From: Streptomyces albiflavescens
GTDB lineage: Bacteria > Actinomycetota > Actinomycetes > Streptomycetales > Streptomycetaceae
Length of the DNA: 64,000 nucleotides
Assembly (NCBI RefSeq): GCF_014645835.1
Contig: NZ_BMMM01000014.1
Span: 103,605-167,604 of the forward strand
Reading direction: 5' to 3'
The number at the start of each line of letters is the position of its first letter. The first letter of the stretch is position 1. The translations under genes were made by a program, and so were the position numbers. The notes beneath the pieces were generated by a model. That model was not told the DNA's origin. It ran no database searches and worked only from the letters and a program-made list of their open reading frames with translations. This document shows positions 1-9,048 of the stretch, in pieces.

Positions 1-845
1 AACATCATGCGCGCGGGTCCCTGAGGCGTAGCGGTACGCGGCAGCCGCTGCCGGGCGTACTCCTCGTACTTCGCTCGCTGCTCCGGCGAGGCGCTGTCCG
101 TGGGGATCACGACGAGTCCCTGGGAGACGCGGGCGCGATCGCCGTCGGGATGGTGGGCGCGGAAGGCCCGTACGTGTGAGAGCTGGACCTCGGCGAAGTC
201 CTCGGCCTCCTCCGCCTTCACGACGCTGCTGGTCAAGAAGTTCATCCCGTGCTCCCCGGCCCACTGCGCCGACCGCAGGCTCGCGCCGCCGTACCACATG
301 CGGCGGCCCAGGCCGGGGGAGTGCGGCTGGACGCGGTCGGAGAACACCTCGAAGCCCTCGATCCCGCTGAAGTCGGTGGCCGGCTTGCCGCGTACGAAGT
401 CCAGCAGCCGTTCCACACGGTCGTAGTCGAAGCTCTCGACGTCGCCGGTATCGGGATAGAGGGCGTGCTTGACCTGCTCGTAGTGCATGGGCGGGCCGAC
501 GCTGACACCCGGATTGAGGCGGCCTGCGGACAGGATGTCGACGGTGGCGAGGTCTTCGGCCAGCCGCAGTGGATTCTCCCAGCCGACCGGGATGACCGCG
601 GTGCCCAGTTCGATGCGGCTGGTGCGCTGTGTGGCAGCTGCCAGGACGGCGACCGGGGAGGAGATGCCGTATTGGAGATGGCGGTGGCGCACCCACGCGC
701 TGTCGAAGCCGAGCCGTTCACCCAGTTCGATGATCTCGAGTGTCGATGCGTGGCCGCGACCGGGGTTGTCCCGGTCGAACAGCCCGATGGTCAGGAAGCC
801 CAGCTTCCGCAAGGGGTTCGAGGGCAGTGGCACAAGCTCCTCCAT
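1..845 (-). CDS. LLM-class flavin/F420-dependent oxidoreductase, C-terminus cut by window edge
   Basis: The minus-strand frame is open from an ATG at 845 to the left edge, so the 3' end is missing. About 281 residues are visible. They begin MEELVPLPSNPLRKLGF and continue with the beta-strand/helix pattern of luciferase-like (alpha/beta)8 monooxygenases: GFDSAWVRHRH, then RIELGTAVIPVGWENP, then the LSAGRLNPGVSVGPP stretch typical of the family. These proteins use FMNH2 or reduced F420 to oxidise or reduce small organic substrates in the cytoplasm; the substrate cannot be read from the sequence. An in-frame GTG seven codons upstream is a possible alternative start, and neither start has a strong ribosome binding site. 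No partner gene is visible on this side. Confidence 0.85.
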   Translation of the reverse strand, partial: MEELVPLPSNPLRKLGFLTIGLFDRDNPGRGHASTLEIIELGERLGFDSAWVRHRHLQYGISSPVAVLAAATQRTSRIELGTAVIPVGWENPLRLAEDLATVDILSAGRLNPGVSVGPPMHYEQVKHALYPDTGDVESFDYDRVERLLDFVRGKPATDFSGIEGFEVFSDRVQPHSPGLGRRMWYGGASLRSAQWAGEHGMNFLTSSVVKAEEAEDFAEVQLSHVRAFRAHHPDGDRARVSQGLVVIPTDSASPEQRAKYEEYARQRLPRTATPQGPARMM

Positions 846-1257
846 CGTCCGCGGCAAGTCGAACACCAGCGCTGGTTGAATTGTCGCAGGCGATCAGCGG
901 GCGTCGAACCGGGAGGGCTTTCGCGCAGCGCCACCGTCTCGCTGGGGGCGGGACCGCTGTCGCTGGTGCGGCAGGGGAGCGGAGGCAACCACCGCGTGCC
1001 GGCGCCGGCGGATCAGGGCAGGGCGGCCCGGCGGAGAGAGGTCGCGGCCTGACGCGGGCGGAGCCGCTCGTGCGCCGGCCGGCGAATGCGTCCACTGCAT
1101 CGCGAACCATGCGCGGAGATCCATCAGAAACCCCCTAGGGCTCGGGAAGCGCGTCGACCAGCCGCAGGAACGTGCTCCGGCCGAAAGCGGACCGTCCGGA
1201 AATGACGCCGACCGGGCCCTTCGCTCGGGGCCCGGTCGACGCGGGGTGCGGGCGGAC
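846..1257. other. Intergenic region, 412 bp
   Basis: Lies between the start of the LLM oxidoreductase and the stop of the secreted hydrolase, both on the minus strand. Apart from the hairpin at 1210-1237 I see no gene, RNA or clear promoter. Open frames here have no family resemblance. Confidence 0.5.
1210..1237 (-). terminator. Hairpin terminator downstream of the secreted hydrolase
   Basis: Perfect 10-bp inverted repeat, GACCGGGCCC at 1210-1219 and GGGCCCGGTC at 1228-1237, with an 8-nt loop. It starts about 20 bp after the hydrolase stop on the minus strand. There is no T-run, as is usual in Streptomyces. Confidence 0.7.
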
Positions 1258-4044
1258 CTACGAAGCGTCGCGCACCTTGCCGGTGAACACCGGCCCGTCG
1301 TGCGGCTCACCGGAGTCGTCGTAGACGGTCTCCTGGAGGCGCACCGCCTCCTCCGGCTCGGTCAGGGCGTCCGTGACGGTGGGGATGGTCAGCTCGGTGC
1401 TCGACCGGCCGGCGGGGACGGTGGCGTAGAGGGAGAGACCCTGCACCGCGGACAGCGGCCGCGACGGCCGTGGCGCCTCGCCGGAGTTCTCCAGCAGCCA
1501 CTGGGGGTCGACATCGGTGGTCGACAGTTCGGCGCCGCCGGTCACCGGCAGGACGCTGAAGGAGGCCTCGATGTCCGTGTCCGCCACCGCGGAGAGGGAC
1601 ACCCGCCAGGTCAGGCTCTGGCCTTCGGTGACCTGGTCGGCGACCGGCGTCACCTTGATGGTGGGCATCGGGTCGTCGTTCCGCACGGTGACGCCGCCGC
1701 GATGGGCGCCGACCACCGCGCCGTGGACCGCCTTCACGAAGACGTCGTGCGCCACGTCGTATCCGAAACGGGTATTGCCCCGCACCCGGACCGGTACGTC
1801 GATGCTCTGGCTCCCGGGCCGCACCGTCACCTCACGCACCGTGGCCTGGTCCGATGCCGGATCGGCGACGAACAGGCGGATGGTGCCGCTGCCGTGCCCG
1901 GAGACCCGCACCGGTACGTGGTAGGTGCGGACTCCGGTGTCGCCCTCCTTGACCGCCAGCCGGCCGATGTCGACGCGGGGCAGAACGGCGGGTCGGACCG
2001 TCGCCATGCCGGGGCGCCAGCCCCAGGCGTCCATCAGCCAGGCCTGTCCGGACCGGCTGCGCGGGGTCAGTTCCAGGGCCGTCACCCGGTGTAGATCGAC
2101 TCCGGCGCGGGCGGCGGCGGCCAGCGGTACGCGGACCTCCTGCCCCCAGAAGGAGGCGGTGCGCTCGGTTCCGGGCAGACCGTCGAGGTGGACGCGCCCC
2201 AGAGTGGCCCGGCGGCCGGCAGCGTCGGCGAGGGTCACGTCGAGCTGGGTGTCCTTGCTGTTCGGTGGCACGATCACGCGCAGTGCCAGGGCCTCGGCGC
2301 CGTCGACGGAGACGGCCCGCGTCGGCCGTACGCGCATCGCGGAGCCGGGAGCCGTCCAGCGCAGCGCGACGGCGCGTCGGCCCGGCTCCTTCGACGTCTC
2401 CCACTGGGCGAAGTGCGGAGAGCCGCCACGCGCGTGGGAGCTCAGGCAGGCCGCGTCCGCGTCGGTGTCCACCTCCGCGCACAGCCGGCCGCCGTCCACG
2501 GCGACCGGGCCGTCCGGCAGGAACGCCGGCGTCCGGCGTGCGCCGACCGCGTGGGTGAGCACCCGCGCGGGGTCGGCCGAGGGCGCGCGCCGGTTCGAGC
2601 CGTCCAGCAGCGGACGCGCCCGGTCGTCGCCCGCGACGAACAGCCGCGCCGCGGCGGCGATGTACGTCGCACCGGCGGCCTGTTGCTGACGGGCCGTCAG
2701 CCTGGTCGCGGTGCCCGGCGAGCACACCCGGTCCGGCTGGTCCCCGGCCCAGAAGTCGTCCTCCGCCGGGGCCTGGGCCTGTCCCGGAGTCCACTCGCTG
2801 TTGAAGAAGTTGTGGTTGGCGCCGATCACGTACACGGCGCTGTGCAGGGCGGCGCCGCGGCTTACACCGCGTGTGCCGTCCACATACATTTCGCCCTGCA
2901 GATCGGAGACGTCGCCGTCGCAGCCGGGCAGGATCGTCATCGACGGTACGTCGGGAGTCGGGTTCTGCCCGAAGATGGTCGGGCCGATGAGGACGGTGCC
3001 GCGGATGTGCCAGCGCACCGGGCCCCGGTAGCCGTCCTGGTCGGCCGGCGGGGCGTACAGGCTGTCCATGGCAGCCCTGTTCACGCCTTCGCCGCCTCGC
3101 GAGTGGCCGACGAGCAGGACGCGCGAGAGATCGGCCGGAGCCGAGGCCCGTACGATCCGGGGCGCCGAGGCCGGGTGGGCCGCCCAGTCCGCCCAGCGGG
3201 CCAAGTGCTGCCGCACCAGCGACGATCGGGCCTGTGCACCGCCGTCCTCCGCGGCGTAGTCCTGACCGTTGATGCCGTTGGCGGCGATGGACACGGTCAC
3301 ATATCCCTGCGAGGCCAGCAGTTTCTGGTCGCGCAGATAGCCCCGGTGACTGGGGATCGGTTTCGAACCCGTGGGGCAGGGCCACTCGCCGGTCACGTCA
3401 TCGCCGTGCCCCGTGAAGCAGGTGGCGTGACGGCCGTGCAGGAACAGCGCCAGCGGGCGGGGCCCGGGGGCGTCGGTGGGCGCGACCACGACCGCACGCA
3501 TCTCCACGGGTGCGGAAAATCCTGGCAGCCGCACCGAGTTGAGCGTGTACTCGCCGGTGACCGTCCGGTAGGAACCTGGCTTTCCGGGGTCAACCGCGTT
3601 GGCAGGAAGCGGGGTTGGCGGTGGGGCAGCGACCCCCGGTCGTCGGCTCGGCCGGTTCTCGTCGGCTGCTGCCGCGTCCAGACGGCGTTGACCGGTCAGG
3701 GCTCGAAGGTCGGTCAACTCCCCGAGCCGTACGCCGTGCAGCGCGAGCCGGAACGTACGGCCGTCGTGCCCGCCGACCGGCCGGCCCAGGAACCGGTCGC
3801 CGGCGTAGAACTCGACGCCGGAGTCGCTCACCGGCACCGGATCGTCCGAACGCCAGACCAGTTGTCTCGCCGCCCCCTCTCCGGTGATCTGCCAGCCCGG
3901 CGGAAGCTCTCCGCCGGAATCCGCGACCGGCGCGGACAGCGCCGATCCGGCTGTCACCAGCTGCGCATGGGCCAATCCAGGCGATCCCGCGACCACTGCG
4001 AACAACGCAGCGGCGGCGATCCCTATTCGCCGGACTCGGATCAA
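1258..4044 (-). CDS. Secreted alpha/beta hydrolase with C-terminal Calx-beta-like repeats
   Basis: I chose the TTG at 4044 (928 aa) because AGGAG sits six bases upstream and the product then begins with a clean signal peptide: basic IRVRRIG, a hydrophobic core, and AHA before the mature chain. The in-frame start at 4152 would bury the signal. Residues about 150-480 form an alpha/beta-hydrolase fold. The nucleophile elbow is GHSRGG near residue 313, with an Asp-rich GDVSDLQGE near 380 and GANHNFF near 411 as candidates for the rest of the triad. The C-terminal third (about 650-928) holds two beta-rich repeats with VKEGDTG..TVRNDDP..PTIKVTP signatures, typical of Calx-beta domains in extracellular proteins. 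It is probably an exported esterase or lipase-like enzyme whose repeats bind calcium or a surface. Its substrate is unknown. Confidence 0.8.
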   Translation of the reverse strand: MIRVRRIGIAAAALFAVVAGSPGLAHAQLVTAGSALSAPVADSGGELPPGWQITGEGAARQLVWRSDDPVPVSDSGVEFYAGDRFLGRPVGGHDGRTFRLALHGVRLGELTDLRALTGQRRLDAAAADENRPSRRPGVAAPPPTPLPANAVDPGKPGSYRTVTGEYTLNSVRLPGFSAPVEMRAVVVAPTDAPGPRPLALFLHGRHATCFTGHGDDVTGEWPCPTGSKPIPSHRGYLRDQKLLASQGYVTVSIAANGINGQDYAAEDGGAQARSSLVRQHLARWADWAAHPASAPRIVRASAPADLSRVLLVGHSRGGEGVNRAAMDSLYAPPADQDGYRGPVRWHIRGTVLIGPTIFGQNPTPDVPSMTILPGCDGDVSDLQGEMYVDGTRGVSRGAALHSAVYVIGANHNFFNSEWTPGQAQAPAEDDFWAGDQPDRVCSPGTATRLTARQQQAAGATYIAAAARLFVAGDDRARPLLDGSNRRAPSADPARVLTHAVGARRTPAFLPDGPVAVDGGRLCAEVDTDADAACLSSHARGGSPHFAQWETSKEPGRRAVALRWTAPGSAMRVRPTRAVSVDGAEALALRVIVPPNSKDTQLDVTLADAAGRRATLGRVHLDGLPGTERTASFWGQEVRVPLAAAARAGVDLHRVTALELTPRSRSGQAWLMDAWGWRPGMATVRPAVLPRVDIGRLAVKEGDTGVRTYHVPVRVSGHGSGTIRLFVADPASDQATVREVTVRPGSQSIDVPVRVRGNTRFGYDVAHDVFVKAVHGAVVGAHRGGVTVRNDDPMPTIKVTPVADQVTEGQSLTWRVSLSAVADTDIEASFSVLPVTGGAELSTTDVDPQWLLENSGEAPRPSRPLSAVQGLSLYATVPAGRSSTELTIPTVTDALTEPEEAVRLQETVYDDSGEPHDGPVFTGKVRDAS

Positions 4045-4609
4045 GGTTCTTCTCCTTCGGTCGGCATGCTCCCCGTGTGCTCCGCAGAGATCCCGGAGCA
4101 CTCCCCGTCCCACGAGGACGGCAGCCGAGTCCGAGGGGTTGCCTGACGCCACACGCGTATCTCCGCTTCAACTGCCGCAGGATCACTGCTTGCCGGGGGT
4201 GCCCGCGTCGGCAGGGCGGTACGACGCGGCAGCCGGGCCCCGGAGGAAAATGCGATGCCCCACCCGCGCGGGATTTCCTACACTCGCCACGAACCGCACG
4301 CCGCAACGACATCGCGGCGCGCGCCGTGACGAGTGAGGGGAGCCGGGCCGTGCGTTACCGCACCGCTGTCGTCGTCCCCCCGTCGCGCTACGAGGTGATC
4401 CTCGTGTCTTCGTATGCCCGGTGCCGGCTGCGCGGCCGGAACCGGATGCCCGTGACGAACTCCTGACCTCTGCCTGCTCGGTATCGCATCGGTCGCCCGC
4501 GTGCGTTGCGACGCCGTGCGCTGCCCACGAGGTCTCGCGCCGCCTGAACACAGGCCTGTCGTCCGGGAATTGCGCCGCCCTTTCCGTATCACCCGAAAGG
4601 CCATGGGCC
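4045..4609. other. Divergent intergenic region, 565 bp
   Basis: Separates the minus-strand secreted hydrolase from the plus-strand EF-G paralogue and should hold promoters for both. I found no convincing -10/-35 pair, operator, RNA or small gene. Open frames crossing it lack ribosome binding sites and family similarity. Confidence 0.5.
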
Positions 4610-6709
4610 GTGCGTACCGACCTGAACCGTCACCTCACCAGTCCGCTGACCGCCGTCCGCAACCTGGGCATCCTCGCCCACGTCGACGCCGGCAAGACCA
4701 CCGTCACCGAGCGGATCCTCTACCTCACCGGGACCACCCACAAGCGTGGTGAGGTCCACAACGGCACCACCGTCACCGACTTCGACCCCCAGGAGCGCGA
4801 TCGTGGGATCACCATCTTCGCCGCGGCCGTGAGTTGCGCCTGGGACGGCCACCGGATCAACCTGATCGACACGCCGGGCCACGTCGACTTCTCCGACGAG
4901 GTGGAGCGCTCGTTGCGGGTCCTCGACGGTGCGATCGCGGTGTTCGACGCCGTGGCCGGCGTCGAGCCGCAGAGCGAGTCGGTGTGGCGGCGGGCCGACC
5001 GGCACGGCGTGCCGAGGATCGCCTTCGTCAACAAGCTGGACCGCGCCGGTGCCGACCTCGACACCGCGGTCGAGTCGATTCGCGAGCGGCTCCATCCGGC
5101 CCCGCTCGTCGTCCAGTTGCCGATCGGCACCGAAGACGGTTTCAGCGGCGTGGTGGATCTGCTGCGCATGCGGTCCTTGGTCTGGGCGGACGGCAGCGAC
5201 ACGGTCGAGGAGGGGCCGGTACCGGAAGGTCTGCGGGAAGAAGCGCACCGGCGGCGCAGGCTGCTGGAGGAAGCGGTGGCGGAACTCCACCCGGTCGCGC
5301 TGGAGGAGTTCTGCGACCGTTCCACGGTCTCCGCGGCGACGCTGACCTCCGCGCTGCGCGACCTGACCCGTACCGGTGAGGGCGTGGTGGTGCTGTGCGG
5401 TTCGGCCTACCGCAACCGCGGGATCGAGCCGCTGCTGGAGGCCGTCGTGGCCTATCTGCCCTCGCCGCTCGACGTGCCGGCCGTGCGCGGCACCGACAGC
5501 GGCGCGGCGCAGGAACGGCTCGCCGACTCGGAGGCACCGTTCGCGGGGCTGGTGTTCAAGGTGAACGCGACGGCCACCGGGCGGCTGACGTATGTGCGGG
5601 TGTACTCGGGAACGATCGACAAGGGAGAGGCGGTGTTGGACGTGGGCGCGAGGCGCACGGAACGCATCAGCCGGATTCTGCGCGTCCAGGCGGACCGGTA
5701 CGCGGAGTTGGACCGGGCGGTGGCCGGTGACATCGTCGCGCTGGTCGGCCCGAAGTCTGCTCGTGCCGGGGCGACCCTGTGCGCACCCGCGGCTCCTTTG
5801 CTGCTCGAACCGCCGGTCGTCGCCGATCCGGTCGTCTCCGTGGCCGTCGAGGCCCGCCGGAGCATCGATACCGACCGCCTGGTGTCGGCATTGGCACGTC
5901 TGCGAGAGGAGGATCCTTCGCTGACGGTCCGGACGGATTCCGAGACCGGCCAGACGGTGCTGTCGGGGATGGGCGAGCTGCACTTGGAGGTGGCCGTGGA
6001 GAAGATCCGGCGTGCCCAGGGGCTGGAGGTCGCCGTCGGCCGGCCGAGGGTGGCCTACCGGGAGACGGTGACGCGAAGGGTGTCGGGGCTGGTGTACCGG
6101 CACGTCAAGCAGGAAGGGGGTGCCGGTCAGTTCGCCCATGTCGTCCTCGATGTGGAGCCGCTGGAGGCCGACCCGAGCGGCGTCGAGGGGAGCGCGACGG
6201 GCTTCGAGTTCCGCTCGAGCGTCGTCGGTGGCAGGGTGCCGCAGGAGTACGTCCGCGCGGTGGAGGCAGGCTGCCGGGACGCGCTCGCCGAGGGACCGAT
6301 CGGCGGCCACCCGGTGACCGGGCTGCGCGTCACGCTGACCGATGGGGCGACCCATCCGAAGGACTCCTCGGAGATGGCGTTCCGCACGGCCGGCCGACTG
6401 GGGCTCCGCGAGGCACTGCGCGCCGGCGCGATGGAGCTCCTGGAACCGGTCGTCGAAGTCACCGTCACCGTGCCCGACGACGCCGTGGGTGGCGTGCTCG
6501 GCGACCTGGCGGCACGGCGCGGCCGGGTCTCCGGCTCGCTTACGCGAGTGGGCGCGGCGGTGATCACGGCCACCGTGCCACTGGTCGAACTGTTCGGCTA
6601 CGCCACGCGCTTGCGCAGCCGGACTCAGGGCCGGGGAGTCTTCACGACCCGCCCCACCGGCTACGCTCCGGCACCGTCCAGGTCATCCGACGGGATGGCG
6701 TCCCAGTAG
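4610..6709 (+). CDS. Stand-alone translation elongation factor G paralogue
   Basis: 699 aa from a GTG at 4610, preceded by AAAGG nine bases upstream; the longer upstream frame has no translational signal. The product is a translational GTPase of EF-G length. G1 is AHVDAGKTT (residues about 23-31), a switch region DFDPQERDRGITI follows, then G3 DTPGHVDF and G4 NKLDR. Domain IV and V signatures follow late in the chain: DSSEMAF, LLEPVVEV and LFGYATRLRS. EF-G drives ribosomal translocation or recycling with GTP. The housekeeping copy sits with rpsL, rpsG and tuf, and none of those is here, so this is a secondary copy of the fusA2/fusB type. Tet(M)-like ribosomal protection proteins share the fold, but the C-terminal motifs favour EF-G. 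A strong terminator follows. Confidence 0.88.
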   Translation: MRTDLNRHLTSPLTAVRNLGILAHVDAGKTTVTERILYLTGTTHKRGEVHNGTTVTDFDPQERDRGITIFAAAVSCAWDGHRINLIDTPGHVDFSDEVERSLRVLDGAIAVFDAVAGVEPQSESVWRRADRHGVPRIAFVNKLDRAGADLDTAVESIRERLHPAPLVVQLPIGTEDGFSGVVDLLRMRSLVWADGSDTVEEGPVPEGLREEAHRRRRLLEEAVAELHPVALEEFCDRSTVSAATLTSALRDLTRTGEGVVVLCGSAYRNRGIEPLLEAVVAYLPSPLDVPAVRGTDSGAAQERLADSEAPFAGLVFKVNATATGRLTYVRVYSGTIDKGEAVLDVGARRTERISRILRVQADRYAELDRAVAGDIVALVGPKSARAGATLCAPAAPLLLEPPVVADPVVSVAVEARRSIDTDRLVSALARLREEDPSLTVRTDSETGQTVLSGMGELHLEVAVEKIRRAQGLEVAVGRPRVAYRETVTRRVSGLVYRHVKQEGGAGQFAHVVLDVEPLEADPSGVEGSATGFEFRSSVVGGRVPQEYVRAVEAGCRDALAEGPIGGHPVTGLRVTLTDGATHPKDSSEMAFRTAGRLGLREALRAGAMELLEPVVEVTVTVPDDAVGGVLGDLAARRGRVSGSLTRVGAAVITATVPLVELFGYATRLRSRTQGRGVFTTRPTGYAPAPSRSSDGMASQ

Positions 6710-6733
6710 CCCCGAGGGCGACCCGAGTCCGAT

Positions 6734-6767
6734 GGCCGGCCCCGCCCGAACCCGGGCGGGGCCGGCC
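6734..6767 (+). terminator. Strong hairpin terminator after the EF-G paralogue
   Basis: Perfect 15-bp inverted repeat, GGCCGGCCCCGCCCG at 6734-6748 and its complement at 6753-6767, with an AACC tetraloop, starting 25 bp after the stop codon. Confidence 0.85.
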
Positions 6768-6828
6768 CGCCGGCATCATGCCGTGTTCCGATGCCGGCCC
6801 GTCGGCATCATGCCCGTGTTCCGAGGCC
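6764..6828. repeat. Two tandem copies of a 32-33 bp element
   Basis: Copies at 6764-6795 and 6796-6828 share CGGCATCATGCC followed by GTGTTCCGA, with three small differences. The element begins inside the right arm of the terminator hairpin, so it may have arisen by duplication of that region. No function is evident. Confidence 0.7.
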
Positions 6829-6950
6829 GGCTGCGGACGTGGGTGGATACCGCGCGGACCGGCCTCACGAAGCCCGCCGGCGGTGGGAGGGAGGTTCGCC
6901 CGCTCCTGTCCTGACAGACCGGCAGGCGCAGAACCGGCTGAGCCTGGGGA

Positions 6951-8051
6951 TCACTTGGACCGTGGTCTGAGACTGTCCGCGACCCGCTGAATCGTCCTTG
7001 TCAGCTGGTGCAGCGAGTTCCCGTCGTGCTGACGGGACTCCTCGCCTGCGGGGGAAACCGCACCCCGGAATTCCTTGATCTCGGCCAACGCGGCGTGGGC
7101 GAGGTCGGCCGCCTCGCGGTATCGGTCGCGCGACTTGGTCATGGCGTCGAGCGCCTCGGCGTAGGCACTCACGAGCGCGCGTGCGTGGGCGAGTTCTTCC
7201 TCGAGAGTCACCAGGTGCCAGTTCTGCCGGAGAGCGGTGAACGCTTCTTCCGCCGCTTCCGGCAGAGGCCAGGGCAGCGCCGCGTACTGTACGACCTTGT
7301 CCAGGAGTTCCGTGGGCTCCGAGCCGTCGAGGAACACGCTGCGCACGGTGAAGTCCTGCTTCTCGTACCCCTGTCGGGCGGGAGTGCCGGGCAGAATCAC
7401 GGCGCCGCCTCGGGGCACCCGGACGCCCAGGTCGTACAGAGCCCAGTTGACGGCCTGGAGTTGCTCAGGCGCGGCGCGGTGTTCCACGACGCGGTGCCGC
7501 AGTCCGGGCGGCAGCAGGCGCGCCAGCGGCAGGCGACCGCGCTGGTCGGGAGTCATCGCCTCGTGGACGACGACGTTGATGCTCCAGCTGTTCCGCCCGG
7601 CGTCCTTGAGCAGCCGCCGGAGGGCCTTGTCGTCCTGTGGCAGCGGGTTGATGTCCTGTAGACGGAGGCCGGCGACGATGTCGTGGTCCCAGGCAATCTC
7701 GCTCTTCTCGGGCCAGAACATGGTCGCGGGGGAGGGCCACGCGGGGTCCCAGGGCCGTTCCGCCTCGGCCGCCAGAGTCCAGCGCCGCTCTGCGTCCACG
7801 AGGTCCCGCCCGTCAGTGGCGAGCCGGGCCCGCACCGTGACGGCGTCGTCGACGAGCCACCGGGCCTCGAAGACGTGGCCGTCGGCTTCCGTGGAGTTCT
7901 CCGTCTCCAGGAAGTCATGGATCGTTTCGTCGGCCTTGAGCTTGCGCAGGTTCGCCCGCAGGGCCTCCTGCGGGGCGGGCCCGGTGTGGTGGCCGCCGGC
8001 CAGCCAGAGGGTCTCGGGGGCCGTGGTGCGGACTGTGCGGGACTTCGACAT
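6951..8051 (-). CDS. Hypothetical protein, 366 aa
   Basis: Starts at an ATG at 8051 with only a weak AAGTGA upstream. The product is soluble, without signal peptide or membrane segment. It is rich in Trp, Arg and acidic residues, with a charged helical C-terminus (LEEELAHARALVSAYAEALD near residue 285, then helices to the end) that could form a coiled coil. I recognise no catalytic motif or known domain. Codon use is typical of the neighbourhood, so it is likely a real gene. It diverges from the gene at 8397; the intergenic region between them carries a 23-bp direct repeat that could serve both promoters. Confidence 0.7.
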   Translation of the reverse strand: MSKSRTVRTTAPETLWLAGGHHTGPAPQEALRANLRKLKADETIHDFLETENSTEADGHVFEARWLVDDAVTVRARLATDGRDLVDAERRWTLAAEAERPWDPAWPSPATMFWPEKSEIAWDHDIVAGLRLQDINPLPQDDKALRRLLKDAGRNSWSINVVVHEAMTPDQRGRLPLARLLPPGLRHRVVEHRAAPEQLQAVNWALYDLGVRVPRGGAVILPGTPARQGYEKQDFTVRSVFLDGSEPTELLDKVVQYAALPWPLPEAAEEAFTALRQNWHLVTLEEELAHARALVSAYAEALDAMTKSRDRYREAADLAHAALAEIKEFRGAVSPAGEESRQHDGNSLHQLTRTIQRVADSLRPRSK

Positions 8052-8139
8052 GGATCACTTTGCGTCTGAGGGCGGCGGCGTGCGTGTCCCAGTATGAGCG
8101 GTACGGCTCGCCTGTCTGGAGTCGAGGGCGGCTGAGATC

Positions 8140-8187
8140 ACGGACCTCCGCTCTCGGGTGCTTAACGGACCTCCGCTCTCGGGTGCT
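8140..8187. repeat. Perfect 23-bp direct repeat in a divergent intergenic region
   Basis: ACGGACCTCCGCTCTCGGGT plus GCT occurs at 8140-8162 and again at 8165-8187, a 25-bp period. A short inverted repeat, ATGGGA / TCCCAT at 8189-8194 and 8202-8207, follows directly. The location between two divergent starts fits an operator region. Confidence 0.75.
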
Positions 8188-8241
8188 CATGGGAGAGTTT
8201 GTCCCATAGTTGGAGGAGATTAGTCGTAGGAGATTCGATCC

Positions 8242-8400
8242 ATGGCCATGGATGACCGGGCCGAGATCAGTCTCCTTGAACCCTCAGTGCCCGCCCTCGC
8301 AGTCCTGGCGGGATTCCTGAGCGGCGGCGGGCAAGGATTCCCATCATTCTGGACAGAGATGCGATCACGTCTCCCACATCGGGGAAGTCGAATCCCATGA
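8242..8400 (+). CDS. Possible 52-aa protein coupled to the next gene
   Basis: ATG at 8242 has AGGAG nine bases upstream and the frame ends in TGA at 8398-8400, overlapping the next start as ATGA. That arrangement suggests translational coupling. Against it, the second half has many A/T third positions, unlike Streptomyces coding DNA, and the sequence (LEPSVPALAVLAGFLSGGG in the middle) matches no family I know. It could be a leader ORF, a decayed gene or chance. Confidence 0.3.
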   Translation: MAMDDRAEISLLEPSVPALAVLAGFLSGGGQGFPSFWTEMRSRLPHRGSRIP

Positions 8401-8828
8401 GCGAATCAGAGCTTTCGCCGGAAGACCGGCCCGTGGACCTGTACCTCGACCTGCTCCGCCTCCGTATGACCCCCGCGGACTTCGCGTTGCTGCGTCGCAT
8501 GGTCGACCCTGTACTCGAAGCGATCCAGGAGCAGCGCGCGGGGCCGATCGAGCTGACTCTGGACGGCGCGGAGGCGGACAGCGTCTCGCAGGAGGTACGC
8601 GACGAGGCGTCCCTCGTCGTCGCGGTCGCCGTCACGGGGCGTCTGGACAACCAGATCGTCGAGATCGAGACCGAGGAGACCGGGCCTGTCAGGGTCGTCA
8701 CGGATTCGGGCACCGCGGCCGATCCCGCCCGCTGCCAGGAGATCGCCGATTTCATCGGTGAACGTCACCGCCAGGACGAGGAGCTGCGCGGCATCGCGGA
8801 AGTGAGTGGCCTACCCACCGATGTCTGA
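8397..8828 (+). CDS. Hypothetical acidic protein, 143 aa
   Basis: Starts at ATG 8397 with GGGGAAG nine bases upstream. The product is small, soluble and acidic. It has a helical N-terminus (VDLYLDLLRLRMTPADFALLRR) followed by alternating beta-type segments (IELTLDG, SLVVAVAVTG, IVEIETE, VRVVTD) and a final helix. No known domain was recognised. A 52-codon frame upstream overlaps its start codon and may be co-translated. It is not obviously linked to the glycerol genes downstream, which start 220 bp later. Confidence 0.65.
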   Translation: MSESELSPEDRPVDLYLDLLRLRMTPADFALLRRMVDPVLEAIQEQRAGPIELTLDGAEADSVSQEVRDEASLVVAVAVTGRLDNQIVEIETEETGPVRVVTDSGTAADPARCQEIADFIGERHRQDEELRGIAEVSGLPTDV

Positions 8829-9048
8829 CGCCCGCCGCGATGCCGGGTCGGACAGTTGAGGAACGCCGCCGTCGCCGGGTGCCATGCGCGCACGGGAGGG
8901 GGTCTCCACCTGCGGATCGTCGGCTGTAATCGCTCTAAAGGGTGACATGTCGCTTCTTGTGCGGTTGTTTCTAGATCGTCCTATGCTGAGGTCCGGAGGA
9001 CTCGGGCACTCAACGGCCGGTCCTGAGCCGGCGGGAAAGCGGGCTTCC

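Noticed and set aside
894..1137. Small minus-strand frame with GGGGG upstream (starts MDLRAWFAMQW)
   Set aside because: It turns into Arg/Pro-rich low-complexity sequence and shows no family or conserved feature, so it is not reported as a gene.
4610..6709. Tet(M)-type tetracycline ribosomal protection protein
   Set aside because: Domain IV/V motifs (DSSEMAF, LFGYATRLRS) and length follow EF-G more closely; resistance cannot be claimed.
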